64,000 nt of DNA from the NCBI GenBank assembly GCA_002337385.1, contig DDFY01000023.1, positions 16,829 through 80,828 on the forward strand, given 5' to 3'. This stretch comes from Erythrobacter sp. UBA1916. GTDB lineage: Bacteria > Pseudomonadota > Alphaproteobacteria > Sphingomonadales > Sphingomonadaceae. This document shows, one piece after another, positions 9,162 through 17,400 of the stretch. The notes beneath the pieces were generated by a model. The model searched no databases and was not told where the DNA came from. It saw only the letters and a program-made list of their open reading frames with translations. The number at the start of each line of letters is the position of its first letter. Positions within the stretch are counted from its first letter, which is position 1. A program made the position numbers and the translations under genes.

Positions 9162-9323
9162 CCTGCTCCCTGGCTGGTCCTGTGAAAGGCGGGCCGGGGG
9201 CGGCCTCACCGAATATGTATGCTAGGGATACAATATCGCAGGGAGAATTGGCAAGCGAATTTTATGATCCTGCCTATCGGCCCGCCCGGCGCTGGCTTGA
9301 CAACGCCGTCGACCCGCTAGATG

Positions 9324-9337
9324 ATAACGATCGTTAT
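9324..9337. promoter_or_regulatory. Perfect 14-bp palindrome, candidate operator
   Basis: ATAACGATCGTTAT is identical to its reverse complement. It lies in the divergent intergenic region between the ech operon (start 9161) and the SDR operon (start 9372), about 35 bases before the SDR start. The length and AT-rich ends are typical of TetR- or IclR-type operators. The nearby IclR gene is the obvious candidate binder, but no binding evidence exists. Confidence 0.5.
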
Positions 9338-9371
9338 TAAATCGTCGACATGAACGGCGGAGCGAGGCGGG

Positions 9372-10139
9372 ATGAACGTGAACGGCAAATTGGCGCTCGT
9401 GACCGGGGGCGCATCGGGCCTGGGCGAAGCCTTGGCGCATGCGCTGCGCGACGCAGGAGCGCGGGTCGTCGTGCTCGATCGACATCCGGCTACCCTGACC
9501 GGGATCGAATCGATCCCTTGCGACATCACGGACGAAGCGGCGGTAGCGGCTGTCATCTCGGCCATTGTCGATCGCCATGGCCCGATCGCGATATTGGCCA
9601 ATGTGGCTGGCATCGGCGGCATCGGTTCGATCGCATCGCCCGCTGGTCCGGGGGACATCAGCGCTTTTCGGCGGGTGATCGACGTCAACCTGATCGGCGC
9701 GGTTGCCGTCACTGCCCATGTTGCCCATTCCATGATTGCCAATATGCCCGATGGCCCTGATGGCGAACGCGGCATCATCCTCAACGCCTGCTCGATCGCC
9801 TCGTTCGAGGGGCAGGAAGGGATGGACGCTTATGGCGCGTCGAAGGCGGCGCTGGCTGCGCTGACGCTGATTTGGGCGCGCGACCTGTCGCGCCATGCGA
9901 TCCGCTGCGTGGGGATAGCGCCCGGCTTTTTTGCAACGCCGATGACGGCGCCCATGCCCGATGCGCTGGTCGACGAATTGATCGACGGCATGGAATTTCC
10001 CCGCCGCGCGGGCACCGCGCAGGAATTTGCCGATGCCGCCATGTTCCTGATCCGCAGTCCGATGATCAACGCTGAAATATTGCGGCTCGACGGTGGTGCG
10101 CGCCCGCCGGCCCGCACCCGCTGGACCGCGGCGGCCTGA
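9372..10139 (+). CDS. SDR-family NAD(P)-dependent dehydrogenase
   Basis: Classical short-chain dehydrogenase/reductase of 255 residues. The cofactor motif TGGASGLG is at the N-terminus, NVAG near residue 77, and the catalytic Ser (SIAS) precedes YGASK, the Tyr and Lys of the active site. The acidic LDRHP after the second strand suggests NAD rather than NADP. The ATG follows a GAGGCGGG ribosome site. It is the first gene of a rightward operon with the VAO-type flavoprotein, cytochrome c and Tat protein. Overall it resembles 3-hydroxyacyl-CoA or secondary-alcohol dehydrogenases. A natural role would be oxidation of a hydroxylated phenylpropanoid side chain, but the substrate is unknown. Confidence 0.87.
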   Translation: MNVNGKLALVTGGASGLGEALAHALRDAGARVVVLDRHPATLTGIESIPCDITDEAAVAAVISAIVDRHGPIAILANVAGIGGIGSIASPAGPGDISAFRRVIDVNLIGAVAVTAHVAHSMIANMPDGPDGERGIILNACSIASFEGQEGMDAYGASKAALAALTLIWARDLSRHAIRCVGIAPGFFATPMTAPMPDALVDELIDGMEFPRRAGTAQEFADAAMFLIRSPMINAEILRLDGGARPPARTRWTAAA

Positions 10140-10168
10140 ATTTCTTTCCAGTCACAAGGCACAACAAT

Positions 10169-11704
10169 ATGGCCCAACCCCTTTCGCCCTCCGTCATCGC
10201 CGCCTTCGCTGCGATCGTTGGCAAGGATAATGTGTTCTTCGATGAAGCGGACCAGCTTGCCTATCAGGACAAGTTCGCCATCGACGATGCCTTGCATCAT
10301 CCCGCCGGTGCGGTCGCGCCCACCACGGTGGAACAGGTGCAGGCGATTGTCCGCGTCGCGTCGGAACGTGGCCTGTCGCTCTGGCCGATCAGCCGGGGGA
10401 AGAATCTGGGCTATGGCGGCTCCGCGCCGCTACTGGCGGGTTCTGTCGTCCTCGACATGAGCCGCATGAAGAAAATCGACTATGACGAGGCGAACGGCAC
10501 AGTACTGCTGGAACCGGGGGTAGGCTTCTACGATCTTTATGATTTCCTGAAGTCGAGGGGCATGAAACATTGGCTGTCGGTGCCCGGCAACAGCTGGGGA
10601 TCGGTGGTCGGCAATGCACTTGACCGGGGGGTGGGCTACACGCCCTATGGCGAACATGCCGCGCGCATCTGCGGCATCGAAGCGGTGATGGCCGACGGGC
10701 TGGTCGTGCGCACGGGCATGGGCGCACTGGACGGCGCCCCCACTTGGCAACTCTATCGCTTCGGCTTTGGTCCAAGCTGGGATCAGATGTTCGTCCAGTC
10801 CAATTTCGGCATCGTGACCAAAATGGGCCTGTGGCTGATGCCTGCGCCGGAATCGCTGATGGGCATGGATCTGGAATTTGACCGGCCAGAGGATTTGGGA
10901 CCGCTTATCGATGCGATCGCGCCATTGCGACGCGAAGGGCTGTTGCAGCAGTCGCCCACCATCGGCAACTGGCTGCGCGCAGCCGCTGTGTTGACGACGC
11001 GCGATCAGTGGACCGACAAGCCCGGCGCTCTGGGCGATGACGTGATTGCCGCTATTCGCAAGAAATTCAATGTCGGCTGGTGGGGCGTGAGCCTGCGCCT
11101 TTATGGTCGCGAGTCGGTGAACAAGGCGGCCTATGCCGTGCTGGAACAGGCGATGTCCGCGCTCAAGCCCATGGCGATGCGCCCGACAAGCTGGAAGACG
11201 GGCGAGCCGATGGAGGCGAGCGGTTGGACCGGCACGCCGCTGACCATGCCGATGCAAAATGCCAATTGGCATGGCGGACGCGGCGGCCATGTCGGCTTCT
11301 CGCCCATCCTGCCGCAATCGGGCGCAGCGGCGATGGCGCAGTTTCAGCGCACCTATGCCCGCTACAAGGAATATGGCATGGATTATCAGGCCAGCTTCGC
11401 CTTTGGCGAACGCCATCTCATCAACGTCAATGCTGTGCTGATCAACAAGGATGATCCTGCCTTGATGGGCAGGGTCGATCCCTTCCTCAAACAGTTGATC
11501 GCTGACGCCAAGGCGCAGGGCTATGGCGAATATCGCACCCATCTCGACTATATGGATGCGGTCGCTGCCACCTATGATTTCAACAAGGGGTCGCTTTGGC
11601 AGATCAACCGCAAGGTCAAGGACGCACTTGATCCCAACGGCGTGATCGCGCCGGGCAAGAGCGGCATCTGGCCCAAGGGCTTTGCACAGGAGCGCGGACA
11701 ATGA
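10169..11704 (+). CDS. VAO/4-cresol dehydrogenase-family FAD oxidoreductase (eugenol hydroxylase-like flavoprotein subunit)
   Basis: FAD enzyme of the vanillyl-alcohol oxidase family, 511 residues. An N-terminal PCMH-type FAD-binding domain contains PTTVEQVQAIVRVA, WPISRGKNLGYGGSAP and LEPGVGFYDLYDFLKSRG. The cap domain includes GGHVGFSPILP and the FGERHLINVNAVL region, and the C-terminus ends DPNGVIAPGKSGIWP, as in p-cresol methylhydroxylase. No signal peptide is seen. The stop overlaps the start of a cytochrome c gene (ATGA), the arrangement of two-subunit flavocytochromes such as 4-cresol dehydrogenase and eugenol hydroxylase, which hydroxylate the para side chain of phenols using water. 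With an ech gene next door, a 4-alkyl- or 4-allylphenol is the likely substrate; which one is not determinable here. Confidence 0.88.
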   Translation: MAQPLSPSVIAAFAAIVGKDNVFFDEADQLAYQDKFAIDDALHHPAGAVAPTTVEQVQAIVRVASERGLSLWPISRGKNLGYGGSAPLLAGSVVLDMSRMKKIDYDEANGTVLLEPGVGFYDLYDFLKSRGMKHWLSVPGNSWGSVVGNALDRGVGYTPYGEHAARICGIEAVMADGLVVRTGMGALDGAPTWQLYRFGFGPSWDQMFVQSNFGIVTKMGLWLMPAPESLMGMDLEFDRPEDLGPLIDAIAPLRREGLLQQSPTIGNWLRAAAVLTTRDQWTDKPGALGDDVIAAIRKKFNVGWWGVSLRLYGRESVNKAAYAVLEQAMSALKPMAMRPTSWKTGEPMEASGWTGTPLTMPMQNANWHGGRGGHVGFSPILPQSGAAAMAQFQRTYARYKEYGMDYQASFAFGERHLINVNAVLINKDDPALMGRVDPFLKQLIADAKAQGYGEYRTHLDYMDAVAATYDFNKGSLWQINRKVKDALDPNGVIAPGKSGIWPKGFAQERGQ

Positions 11705-12159
11705 TCGCACGTCCCGGAAAGACATCGCTCATCTTCACTCTGGCAGCGGCGCTGGCCGTGGCCGGATGCGTCGGCATGGCAGCCGCTCAGGAAGGCGCTG
11801 CGCCGCCTGAGGTGGCCTCCACCGATGCGGCCCCCGAGGAGCCCGCGCCCCCGCCGGGAATGCCGCAGCCGATCACGCTGGCGGACCGTCCCGGCGCGAC
11901 CGGTGGCGAGGCGCTTTACGTCGAGAAGTGCATCATGTGCCACGGACCCGTGGGCATGGGCACCGGCCTGCTGGCGCGCAAAGGCCGTTCACCGGCCGAG
12001 CTGGAGAAGCGCGGCGATCTTGTCGCGGCCTTCGTGGTGCTCGCGGCGCGCAACGGCATCGGCAACATGCCCTATATCCCGCGCGGCGAAGTGTCTGACG
12101 AGCAGATGCAGCAGATCGCCGACTATCTCGCCGCTGGCCCGCACGAGGTGGCGGAATGA
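11701..12159 (+). CDS. c-type cytochrome, probable electron-accepting subunit of the flavocytochrome
   Basis: Exported single-haem cytochrome c of 152 residues. A signal peptide covers about residues 1-30 (hydrophobic core LIFTLAAALAVAGCVGMAAA; the Cys may make it a lipoprotein). A Pro/Ala/Glu-rich linker follows, then the haem site CIMCH and a likely axial Met in GNMPYIPRGE. The ATG overlaps the flavoprotein stop (ATGA) and its own stop overlaps the next ATG in the same way. It should take electrons from the FAD subunit and pass them to the respiratory chain. It is longer than the small PchC cytochrome subunit because of the linker. Confidence 0.87.
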   Translation: MIARPGKTSLIFTLAAALAVAGCVGMAAAQEGAAPPEVASTDAAPEEPAPPPGMPQPITLADRPGATGGEALYVEKCIMCHGPVGMGTGLLARKGRSPAELEKRGDLVAAFVVLAARNGIGNMPYIPRGEVSDEQMQQIADYLAAGPHEVAE

Positions 12160-12524
12160 AGCTGACCCGCCGTTCGTTCGTCGCCGCAGCTGCTGTGCTG
12201 CCCGCCGCCGCTTCCGCTGCCGAGATTGGCTGGAAGGACGGCCACCAGACGGTGTTGCTGTTCGATCCCGCGCTGGCTGAAGGCCGCGCCTTTGCCGATG
12301 CGGGCTCTGCCTGGAACCGCGCCGTGATTGCCATCGAAGGCGACCGCGTGCGCTTCGCCCGCGAGCTGTTCGCGCGCCGTCCGGCCATCGTGCAGGGGGT
12401 GAGCCTGCAGGCTGATGCGCTGCTGCTCGAAGAGGTCGCGCAGGAGGCAGGCTACGAGCGCGTCTCGCTCGAACGCGAGGGCCGTGCGATGAAATGGGTC
12501 TTGATGCCCAAGCTGCGGCGTTAA
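12156..12524 (+). CDS. Small Tat-exported protein of unknown function
   Basis: A 122-residue protein whose N-terminus MKLTRRSFVAAAAVLPAAAS is a twin-arginine signal peptide with a cleavage region near ASAAE (about residue 21). The mature part of about 100 residues is mixed alpha/beta and charged, with no cysteine or recognisable cofactor motif. Its ATG overlaps the cytochrome stop (ATGA), so it is translationally coupled to the flavocytochrome genes. Export by the Tat route suggests it folds before export, or is carried out with a folded partner. It could be a third subunit or a maturation factor of the flavocytochrome. I do not recognise the family. Confidence 0.7.
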   Translation: MKLTRRSFVAAAAVLPAAASAAEIGWKDGHQTVLLFDPALAEGRAFADAGSAWNRAVIAIEGDRVRFARELFARRPAIVQGVSLQADALLLEEVAQEAGYERVSLEREGRAMKWVLMPKLRR

Positions 12525-12531
12525 GCTGCGG

Positions 12532-12555
12532 CCCTCTCCCCGCGCGGGGAGAGGG
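12532..12555. terminator. 24-bp perfect palindrome between converging genes
   Basis: A fully self-complementary GC-rich sequence (CCCTCTCC at one end, GGAGAGGG at the other, CCGCGCGG centre) lies just after the Tat-protein stop and before the stop of the converging esterase gene. It can form a strong hairpin on either strand and may serve as a bidirectional terminator, although no T-run follows. It could also be a dispersed repeat. Confidence 0.5.
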
Positions 12556-12564
12556 CTCGCTGCC

Positions 12565-14127
12565 TCAGGGCAGGGAGCAGCTGAAGCTCGCGGCGACATT
12601 CGGATCGCCCACACCGTCATATTTCGCCACCCATGGCCACGCGCACAGCGGGCGCTGCATCGGCTCGCGCGGCGGGGCTGGCGGCTGACCGGGGAAGCTC
12701 GCCGCCACGGTGGGCCGGGTGGCGAGAACGCGGTCGGGGGCCGCACCGCTGGTCGCCCAGTCATCGATAATGCCGAGCGTGTCGATGTCACTCGGCCCAT
12801 CGCCGCCGGAGCAGTGGTTCATGCCCGGTGCCATGAACAGCCGCAGCTGGTTGTCGCGCTGGGCTGCGGGCAGATTGTTGAACAGGCCATGGTGAAAGGC
12901 GAGCGTGTTGGTCGCCGGGATCAGCCCGTCGGCCCAGCCGTGCGACAGCAGCAGTTTGCCGCCGCGCGCGAAGTAGGGGCCGAGGCCGTCGGTGGGTATG
13001 TTGAGGATGCTGCTGCCAAAGGCGCGCGAATCATCGTTGTAGGTGCGGTAATCGGTTGTTTTCCAATCCCAATTGCTACGCCCGCCATAGACCAGATCAC
13101 GGAAGTAGCTCATCGCGACGGGGAAGGGCTCCTCGCCCATCACCAGCATCGACATCTGGCCTTCGGCGCCATAGGGCCAGCCGGGCAAGAGCAGCTCTCC
13201 GTCATCGGCGCGGGGGCCGCTGAACAGGTTGCTCACCGCCTGATACTGACCCGGCGATAGGCAGCCGCCCTCCTGCCCCGCGCGGCATTGCAGCCTGGCA
13301 AGATCGGGGCGGCATTGCAGCGGTGAGGAGACGATCCCGTCGGTCACACCGTCAATCCCGTCGCAGGCGCGCAGCACTTCGCCGTGGACCAGCCCCATCA
13401 CCTCGGGCGTGAGCTTCACCCCGAACCGCACCGGCTGGAAGCCCTGCCACATGGTCTGCGTCATCAGGTCGGTCATCGGATTGGCCGGAGCCATGGCGCT
13501 GATCGCGTCGAAGTCCTCGGGGTAGCGATAGGCGGCCATCAGCCCCTGTCGCCCGCCGGTGGAGCATGAGTTCCAGTAGGACTTGGCCGGACCGTCGCCA
13601 TAGTTCGCCGCGACGATCCGCTCGGCCGCCTCGGTGGTCACGTGGACCGCGCGGTAACCGAAATCGACCAGCTTTTCCGGGTGGCCGATCGCCCAGCGCG
13701 CATCCATGCCGGTGCCGACATGGCCGGTGTCGGTGGCGGCGGTGGCATAGCCTCTCGCCAGCGCGCGGCCCATCTCGGCATAGGAGATCGAGCCGGCCCA
13801 AATGCCATTGCCGATGCCGACATATTTGCCGTTCCAGCCCGACAGCGGCAGCCAGACCTCGCTCTTGATGTCCGAATCGCTGGTTGGTGTGAGCGTCATC
13901 TCAACGCGGCAGAAGGCCGGGACATCGGCAAAGGGGCTGGCGGCAACACCCGGCGGCGGGCCCATGCCATTGGAGGGCGGGGTGAAGGCGCCCTTGGCCA
14001 CTTCGGTCGCCGCGGTCACTTCGCCCGCGCCCAGATCGAGCCCGACCAGATCGCCGCAGGCCGCATGAGCAGGCGCGGCAAAGGCGAATGTGGCCGTGGC
14101 AAGCGCCAGCATGGTCTTGGTGTGCAT
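12565..14127 (-). CDS. Tannase/feruloyl esterase-family protein, secreted
   Basis: Exported alpha/beta hydrolase of 520 residues that probably hydrolyses aromatic carboxylic esters (feruloyl, galloyl or similar). A signal peptide (MHTKTMLALATATFAFAAPAHA) is followed by the mature start ACGDL. The nucleophile motif is CSTGGRQG; the acid is likely Asp in GWADGLIPA and the base His in GMNHC. The Cys residues next to Ser and His form the family's CS-D-HC arrangement with a disulfide linking the active site. A start at 14127 is used because the signal peptide begins there and GGGAGG precedes it. It converges on the flavocytochrome operon and is divergent from the NmrA/PQQ operon. A second family member is at 55719. 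Confidence 0.87.
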   Translation of the reverse strand: MHTKTMLALATATFAFAAPAHAACGDLVGLDLGAGEVTAATEVAKGAFTPPSNGMGPPPGVAASPFADVPAFCRVEMTLTPTSDSDIKSEVWLPLSGWNGKYVGIGNGIWAGSISYAEMGRALARGYATAATDTGHVGTGMDARWAIGHPEKLVDFGYRAVHVTTEAAERIVAANYGDGPAKSYWNSCSTGGRQGLMAAYRYPEDFDAISAMAPANPMTDLMTQTMWQGFQPVRFGVKLTPEVMGLVHGEVLRACDGIDGVTDGIVSSPLQCRPDLARLQCRAGQEGGCLSPGQYQAVSNLFSGPRADDGELLLPGWPYGAEGQMSMLVMGEEPFPVAMSYFRDLVYGGRSNWDWKTTDYRTYNDDSRAFGSSILNIPTDGLGPYFARGGKLLLSHGWADGLIPATNTLAFHHGLFNNLPAAQRDNQLRLFMAPGMNHCSGGDGPSDIDTLGIIDDWATSGAAPDRVLATRPTVAASFPGQPPAPPREPMQRPLCAWPWVAKYDGVGDPNVAASFSCSLP

Positions 14128-14282
14128 CGTCAAATCCCTCCCGTTTTGGCGGCACCCTAGCGAAAGCGCGGCGCTGGAAAAGTCGCCATTTGTATCAGCT
14201 GCGGCAAAGGTGGTCGTCGCGTTCTCCTGTTGCTCCAATCCTAACATCCGTTATGATCGCCTCCAACAAGAGGAGAGGACAA

Positions 14283-15191
14283 TTGGGCAAGATCATCGTC
14301 TCGGGCGCGTCGGGTGGGTTCGGCCATGCGGCAGCGAGCAAGCTTCTGGATATGGGCTGCGAGGTTATCGCGCTCACCCGTTCACCAGAAAAGGTGGCCG
14401 ATCTGGCGGAACGCGGCGCCGAAGTGCGCGCGGCGGATTTTGACGACCTTGAGGGGCTGACCAAGGCGATGGAGGGCGGCGAGAAGCTGCTGCTGATCTC
14501 CACACTGCGCGTGGGCACCCGGGTCGAACAGCATCGCAACGCGGTGAAGGCTGCCAAGGCCAACGGGGTGAAGCATGTGGTCTACACCTCGATTGTCGGC
14601 GGCGGGCTCAAGGATCACCCCGGCGTCGAGCAGACCGACCACTACGATACCGAGCGGCTGATCGAGGACTCGGGCCTCGCTTACACGCACCTGCGCAACA
14701 GCCTCTATGCCGATGCCGTGGCCACGGCCATGGCAATCCCCGCACTTGCTTCGGGTCACAAGCCGGAGAACGCTGGTGACGGCAAGGTGGCGATGGTGGC
14801 GCGTGATGACTGCGTGAATGTGGCCGTGGGTGTGCTCACGCAGGATGGCCATGAGAACAAGGCCTATGACGTGACCGGGCCCGAAGCGATGACGCTCCAA
14901 CAGGCGGTCGGCATGATTGCCGACATGGCGGGCAAGCCCATCGTGGTCGAGGATGTCGATGACGAGGGCATGTACCGCTATTTCGATTCGCTCGGCGTGG
15001 CGCGCCGCGCTTCGGACATCAAGCCCGACGGCCCGATTCCGTGGGCGAGCGAGGGCATGGTGACCTTCGGCCAGTCGATCCGCGAGGGCTTTATGGACGT
15101 GGTGTCCGACGTGGTCGAAAAGGTCACCGGCAAGAAGCCGCAGAGCCTCAAGTCGGTGCTGGAGGCGAACAAGGGCGCGTGGCCGCAATGA
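14283..15191 (+). CDS. NmrA-like NAD(P)-binding protein (atypical SDR)
   Basis: Rossmann-fold protein of 302 residues with the N-terminal cofactor motif VSGASGGFG and a basic residue after the second strand (LTRSPEK), suggesting NADP. HVVYTSIVGGG matches the QOR2/NmrA branch of atypical SDRs, which act as quinone reductases or redox-sensing regulators. TTG at 14283 is preferred because an AGAGGAGAGG site ends 5-6 bases before it; an in-frame ATG at 14253 would place that site inside the gene. The stop overlaps the PQQ-dehydrogenase start (ATGA), so the proteins are probably co-produced. Its substrate is unknown. Confidence 0.8.
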   Translation: MGKIIVSGASGGFGHAAASKLLDMGCEVIALTRSPEKVADLAERGAEVRAADFDDLEGLTKAMEGGEKLLLISTLRVGTRVEQHRNAVKAAKANGVKHVVYTSIVGGGLKDHPGVEQTDHYDTERLIEDSGLAYTHLRNSLYADAVATAMAIPALASGHKPENAGDGKVAMVARDDCVNVAVGVLTQDGHENKAYDVTGPEAMTLQQAVGMIADMAGKPIVVEDVDDEGMYRYFDSLGVARRASDIKPDGPIPWASEGMVTFGQSIREGFMDVVSDVVEKVTGKKPQSLKSVLEANKGAWPQ

Positions 15192-17389
15192 TCTTACGCA
15201 GCCTGATTTGCGGCATTGGCGCCCTCGCGCTCGCCGCCTGTTCGGACGGCGCCCCTGAGGTCGACACCTCGGTCTATGGCGCGGGCGACAACTGGGACAA
15301 TCCCGGCGGCGACTGGGCCGAGAGCCACTTCTCGCGCCTTGGCGACATCTCGAAGGAGAACGTGGGCGAGCTGGGCCTCGCCTGGGAATACGATCTCGCC
15401 ACCGCGCGGGTGCAGGAATCGACCCCCGTGGTGATCGACGGCGTGATGTATGCCTCGGGCAACCTTGGCCGGGTCTATGCGCTTGATGCCGTCACCGGGG
15501 CCGAGAAGTGGACCTTCACGCCCGAGATGGACATGCAGATCGCGCGCTCGGCCTGTTGCGATTGGGCCAATCGCGGGCTCGCCGTGGCCGATGGCAAGGT
15601 CATCACCGCCGCGCTCGACGGGCAGCTCTATGCGCTCGACATGGAAACCGGCGCGGTCGTCTGGAGCGTCGACACCTTCGTCGACAAGGAGCGTGGCTAC
15701 ACCATCACCGGCGCGCCCGAAGTCGCGGGCGACATCGTGGTGATCGGCAATGCCGGGGCCGAATACGACACACGCGGCTATGTCACCGCCTACAAGATTT
15801 CCGATGGCAGCGAAGCCTGGCGCTTCTGGACCATTCCGCACGACCCCGCCGAAGGTCCGCAGGAAAGCCCCGAACTCGACGCCGCGCTCGAAACCTGGAG
15901 CAAGGATACCCGCTGGGACATCGGCGGCGGCGGCACCGCCTGGGATGCCATCACCTACGATCCCGAGTTCGATCAGGTCATCGTTGGCACCGGCAATGGC
16001 GGTCCCTATCCGCAGGCGATCCGCTCGCCGGGTGGGGGCGACAACCTCTATCTCGACTCGCTCGTCGCGATTGACCGCGCTAGCGGCAAGATGAAGTGGC
16101 ACTTTCAGGAAACGCCGCAGGACAACTGGGATCTCACCGCCACCCAGCCGATGGTGCTGGCGCAGATGGACGTGGACGGCGAGCGCCGCCCGGTCATTCT
16201 GCACACGCCCAAAAACGGCTTCTTCTTCGTGGTTGACCGCGAGAACGGCAAGCCGCTCGCCGCCAATGCCATCGTGCGCACCAACTGGGCCGATGGCTGG
16301 AACCTCGAAACCGGGCGGCCCGACATGCGGCCCGATCTTTCGGACTATACCGATGGCCCGAAGATCGTGTTCCCCGGCTCGCCGGGTGCGCGCAACTGGT
16401 ATCCGGCGGCCTTCGATCCGACGCGGAACACCTATTTCGCCCACGTCCTCGACATGGGCAACCTGATGTTCCTCACCGGCGATCCGACCAAGGTGAAGCA
16501 CGAGAAGAAGTTCATGAACGCCGATGCGGCGATCATCTTCACACCCGACCTTGAAGCCGCCGCGCCCACGCTGCCTGCGCCGATGCGCACAGCAATCGAG
16601 GCGAGCGAGGCCTGGCAGTGGGTGAAGGATAAACCGTTCACCAGCGAGCTGCGCGCGATCGATCCGCTCACGGGTGACACCAAGTGGGCCGTGCCGAGCG
16701 CGGGCTGGCAGGACCGGCAGGGCGTGCTCGCCACGGCCAGCGGTCTGGTGTTTCACGGCAGCGTCACCGGCAAGCTGACCGCGCGCGACAGCGAGACGGG
16801 TGAGGAGCTGTGGAGCGTCGACACCGGCTCCTCGATCATGGCCGCGCCGATGACTTACCGTGTGGGCGGCGTGCAATATGTCGCGGTGCAGACCGGCTGG
16901 GGCGGCGGCGGCTGGGGCTTCATGCCTCCCTATGCCGCGGCCTATCGCAAGGGCAACGCCAACCGCCTGCTGGTCTACAAGGTGGGCGGCGGGCCGACCC
17001 CGCAACCGGCGGACCTGCCCCCGCTCGAACCCGCGCCCGAGCCGCCCGCGCAGTATCCCGATGCCACCCCGGCCATGATTGCGGAAGGCGCGGCGCTGTT
17101 CACCGCCAACTGCGCCATGTGCCACTCCAACCAGCCGCGTGCGCCTTTGCCCGACCTGCGCCGGATCGCGCCCAATGTGCATGCCGGGTTCGAGCAGGTG
17201 GTGCTGGGCGGGCTGTTCAAGATGAACGGCATGCCCTCGTTTGCAGATCGGCTCGATGCTTCCCAAGTGAAGGCGATCCACGCCTGGCTGATCGACACGC
17301 AGGGCAAGCTGCGCGCCCGCGAGCTGCAACTGCAGGCTGAGGGCAAACCGCTCGACAGCCAATCGCTGACCATTCTTTCGAATTACTGA
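15188..17389 (+). CDS. PQQ-dependent quinohaemoprotein alcohol dehydrogenase, lipoprotein
   Basis: Periplasmic dehydrogenase of 733 residues that oxidises alcohols or aldehydes with PQQ and passes electrons to its own haem c. A lipoprotein signal ends LALAAC (Cys18), so it is probably membrane-anchored. The beta-propeller follows, with repeated LYALDMETGAVVW-type motifs and the vicinal Cys pair SACCDW (about residues 123-124) that lies over PQQ in type I/II enzymes. The C-terminal cytochrome domain has CAMCH (about 642-646) with a likely Met ligand in KMNGMPSF. It is translationally coupled to the NmrA-like gene upstream and followed 11 bases later by an ALDH gene, giving an alcohol to aldehyde to acid pathway. 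Confidence 0.92.
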   Translation: MILRSLICGIGALALAACSDGAPEVDTSVYGAGDNWDNPGGDWAESHFSRLGDISKENVGELGLAWEYDLATARVQESTPVVIDGVMYASGNLGRVYALDAVTGAEKWTFTPEMDMQIARSACCDWANRGLAVADGKVITAALDGQLYALDMETGAVVWSVDTFVDKERGYTITGAPEVAGDIVVIGNAGAEYDTRGYVTAYKISDGSEAWRFWTIPHDPAEGPQESPELDAALETWSKDTRWDIGGGGTAWDAITYDPEFDQVIVGTGNGGPYPQAIRSPGGGDNLYLDSLVAIDRASGKMKWHFQETPQDNWDLTATQPMVLAQMDVDGERRPVILHTPKNGFFFVVDRENGKPLAANAIVRTNWADGWNLETGRPDMRPDLSDYTDGPKIVFPGSPGARNWYPAAFDPTRNTYFAHVLDMGNLMFLTGDPTKVKHEKKFMNADAAIIFTPDLEAAAPTLPAPMRTAIEASEAWQWVKDKPFTSELRAIDPLTGDTKWAVPSAGWQDRQGVLATASGLVFHGSVTGKLTARDSETGEELWSVDTGSSIMAAPMTYRVGGVQYVAVQTGWGGGGWGFMPPYAAAYRKGNANRLLVYKVGGGPTPQPADLPPLEPAPEPPAQYPDATPAMIAEGAALFTANCAMCHSNQPRAPLPDLRRIAPNVHAGFEQVVLGGLFKMNGMPSFADRLDASQVKAIHAWLIDTQGKLRARELQLQAEGKPLDSQSLTILSNY

Positions 17390-17400
17390 GGAGACACCCA

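Noticed and set aside
10430..11725. 431-codon frame antisense to the flavoprotein
   Set aside because: Arg/His-rich composition typical of shadow frames, and no ribosome site or homology.
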